Assembly: GCA_034434895.1 (NCBI GenBank)
Contig: DAOTYI010000303.1
Location: 1 to 15,330, forward strand
Origin: DAOTXL01 sp034434895
Lineage (GTDB): Bacteria > Chloroflexota > Anaerolineae > JAAYZQ01
Direction: 5' to 3'
DNA: 15,330 nucleotides
This document shows, piece by piece, positions 13,781 through 15,330 of the stretch (position 1 is the first letter of the stretch; every line of letters begins with the position of its first letter). Under the pieces are notes generated by a model. It was not told where the DNA came from and made no database searches. It saw only the letters and a list, made by a program, of their open reading frames with translations. The translations under genes were made by a program, and so were the position numbers.

Positions 13781-15330
13781 TTACCCCGCATACCCCCACC
13801 CCCGCAACCTGTCTTGCACCTCGGCCAGCTCCTGCTCCGCCAGGCCCGGCTCCCCGCCCCCATCCCGGTACACGCTCGCCCGGCTGTAGACCACCGGCCG
13901 GGCCAACGGCGAGGCCGGTGCGAAGGCTTCGCTCAACACCCGCCCATCCAGCTCTTCAGGCACGGCTACCCCCAGAGCGTGCAGCAGGGTCGGGGCCAGG
14001 TCCAGGATGCTGGCCTCCTCCAGCCGCGTGCCCGGCCTGACCCCCGCCCCGGCCAGGATCAGCACCCCCTCCGGCCGGTGGTGGCCCGACAGGCCGGTGA
14101 TCTCCTCGACCAGCCGGTTGGAACCAAAGTCGGCATGGCCGAAGGCCATATACTCCCACCCGCGCGGCTGGACAAGCAGATCGGGGGTGCGGGCCAGGTA
14201 GGGACCGCTGTAGATCTCCTCCCGACGATAGATCCGCTCCACCAGCGGCTCTCCCGTGCGCGGATCGCGCAACGCCAGCGCCTGAGCGGCGATCCACTCC
14301 CTCAACTCTTCATACTCCCGGCCCGGCTGCACGATGCCGTGAGGTCGGACACCGGCCAGATTGATATACACCTGACCAAAGCTGCCGATGCTGAACGCCT
14401 GGGTGCGCGACCAGTCCACATCGTCGAACGACAGGAACAGGCGGTTGACCAGGCTTGCCTTTTGCTGAAAGCGAACCTTCTGCCGCAGATGGCCCAGCCC
14501 CATCGCCCGGGCAATGCGGAACATGTGCAGCGGTGTGTAGCCCAACCGGAACAGCAACCGCTTGAAAGCTGTCCACGGGCGGCGCCTGAACTTGAGCAAC
14601 CCCAGGCTGACCAGCCAGTTGTTGGTCAGGAAAAAGCTGTGCACCGGCCCAAAACCGTGGTCCGACATGACCACCACCAGGCTGTCCGGGCCGGCCTCGG
14701 CCACCAGGCGACCCACATCGGCGTCCACTTTGCGGTGAAAAGCCAGGATCCGTTCCCGCCAGGTTGCGGCCTCTGCCGGGTCATGGCGCGGATGGTGGGG
14801 GTCCAGGAGCCGCCAGGTCTCGTGCTGTACCATGTCGGTATCCCAATAGACGACGGCGAACAGGTCCCACGGCCTGCTGCGCATCAGGTACAGCGCGGCC
14901 TGGGTGCGGTTCTCCACACTGGCCGTCAGATCGTCCAGAAAGCGGTCCAGGCGGGCCGTAGAACGATAACGCTCGTCCGGCGCGAGCAAAAAATCGCCCA
15001 GCTCGGCCAGCAACTCCTGCTTCAACTCGGGCGGATAGGCCCACTCGCTATGGAGACCAGGGGCCAGGAAGCCGCTGATCATAAAGCCATCCACCGGCTC
15101 CGGTGGATAGGTGACCGGGATGCCCAGCAACCCCACTCTGTACCCGGCCTCGTTCAGCCAGTCCCACAACGCCCGCGCCCGGCGGCTGGCCGAGTTGATC
15201 ATCGTCACCTTGTAGCTGTCGGCGCCGGGATAGACAAAGTCCACCACCCCATGTTTGCCGGGATTCACCCCGGTGATAAAAGAGTTCCACGACGAGGAGC
15301 TGATGGGCGGCAGCGTGGTCCGCAGCCGGC
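13781..15330 (-). CDS. Alkaline-phosphatase-superfamily protein, 5' end beyond the window
   Basis: This is a second nucleotide pyrophosphatase/phosphodiesterase-type protein, 515 residues visible. The frame is open to the right edge. The 20 codons before GTG 15268 translate as RLRTTLPPISSSSWNSFITG, which aligns with LRSTIPPSTPPAWTSFATG of the paralogue at 6501-8168, so 15268 is not the start and roughly 55-60 residues, including the first metal Asp, are missing. Numbered from codon 15328-15326, the metal ligands are Asp163 and His168 (WDTDMVQH; Asp165 is an alternative), Asp222/His223 (SDHGFG) and the HHRPEG histidine at 418. The nucleophile position is Ser10 rather than Thr. The region is very G+C-rich compared with the next gene. 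Its stop (TAA 13783-13781) is almost fused to the GT-C start, implying co-translation. No hydrophobic segment is seen in the visible part. The substrate is unknown. Confidence 0.88.
   Translation of the reverse strand, partial: RLRTTLPPISSSSWNSFITGVNPGKHGVVDFVYPGADSYKVTMINSASRRARALWDWLNEAGYRVGLLGIPVTYPPEPVDGFMISGFLAPGLHSEWAYPPELKQELLAELGDFLLAPDERYRSTARLDRFLDDLTASVENRTQAALYLMRSRPWDLFAVVYWDTDMVQHETWRLLDPHHPRHDPAEAATWRERILAFHRKVDADVGRLVAEAGPDSLVVVMSDHGFGPVHSFFLTNNWLVSLGLLKFRRRPWTAFKRLLFRLGYTPLHMFRIARAMGLGHLRQKVRFQQKASLVNRLFLSFDDVDWSRTQAFSIGSFGQVYINLAGVRPHGIVQPGREYEELREWIAAQALALRDPRTGEPLVERIYRREEIYSGPYLARTPDLLVQPRGWEYMAFGHADFGSNRLVEEITGLSGHHRPEGVLILAGAGVRPGTRLEEASILDLAPTLLHALGVAVPEELDGRVLSEAFAPASPLARPVVYSRASVYRDGGGEPGLAEQELAEVQDRLRGWGYAG

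Noticed and set aside
13780..13863. Extended start of the GT-C/TPR gene at 13863
   Set aside because: It would overlap 83 nt of the upstream AP-superfamily gene with an Arg/Gly-rich translation; ATG 13779 or 13791 fits better.

Overview
The window is almost entirely a cell-surface polysaccharide/glycolipid assembly locus. Eleven genes lie on the minus strand (15330 down to 657) and are transcribed right to left. One unrelated plus-strand gene, a rubrerythrin/ferritin-like protein (132-638), converges on the end of this cluster. No stretch longer than about 130 bases lacks a gene. I see no tRNA, rRNA, CRISPR array, transposase or integrase.

In transcription order the minus-strand genes are: (1) an alkaline-phosphatase-superfamily phosphodiesterase-like protein whose N-terminus lies beyond the right edge (13781-15330); (2) a multi-pass GT-C (PMT/ArnT-like) glycosyltransferase with a C-terminal TPR array (11320-13779); (3) an O-antigen ligase/polymerase-like membrane protein (9705-11279); (4) a Wzx-type flippase (8174-9637); (5) a second alkaline-phosphatase-superfamily protein (6501-8168); (6) a GT4 glycosyltransferase (5244-6491); (7) a PAPS-dependent sulfotransferase (4287-5234); (8) a GT2 glycosyltransferase (3310-4290); (9) a second GT4 glycosyltransferase (2087-3313); (10) a class I SAM methyltransferase (1445-2071); (11) a WecG/TagA/CpsF glycosyltransferase (657-1439). 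Most junctions are 15 nt or shorter and two are 4-nt ATGA overlaps, so at least genes 4-11 look like one operon.

Together the genes could build a lipid-linked oligosaccharide in the cytoplasm (WecG, GT2, two GT4s), decorate it with sulfate and methyl groups, flip it (Wzx), polymerise or ligate it (O-antigen ligase-like), and add sugars outside the membrane (GT-C). The role of the two alkaline-phosphatase-superfamily proteins is open, and they are the most interesting part. No initiating phosphoglycosyltransferase, chain-length regulator, ABC exporter or PAPS synthesis gene is present, so the pathway must be completed elsewhere.

The high G+C content, the architecture and the protein styles (paired AP-superfamily proteins beside Wzx and O-antigen ligase, a GT-C/TPR fusion) suggest an environmental bacterium, most likely Chloroflexota (Anaerolineae-like). 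This is an inference from general familiarity, with no marker gene in view. The one non-coding structure that stands out is a ~106-bp imperfect inverted repeat (9650-9755), MITE-like, between the flippase and O-antigen ligase genes. It also encodes the last 16 residues and the stop codon of the O-antigen ligase-like protein.
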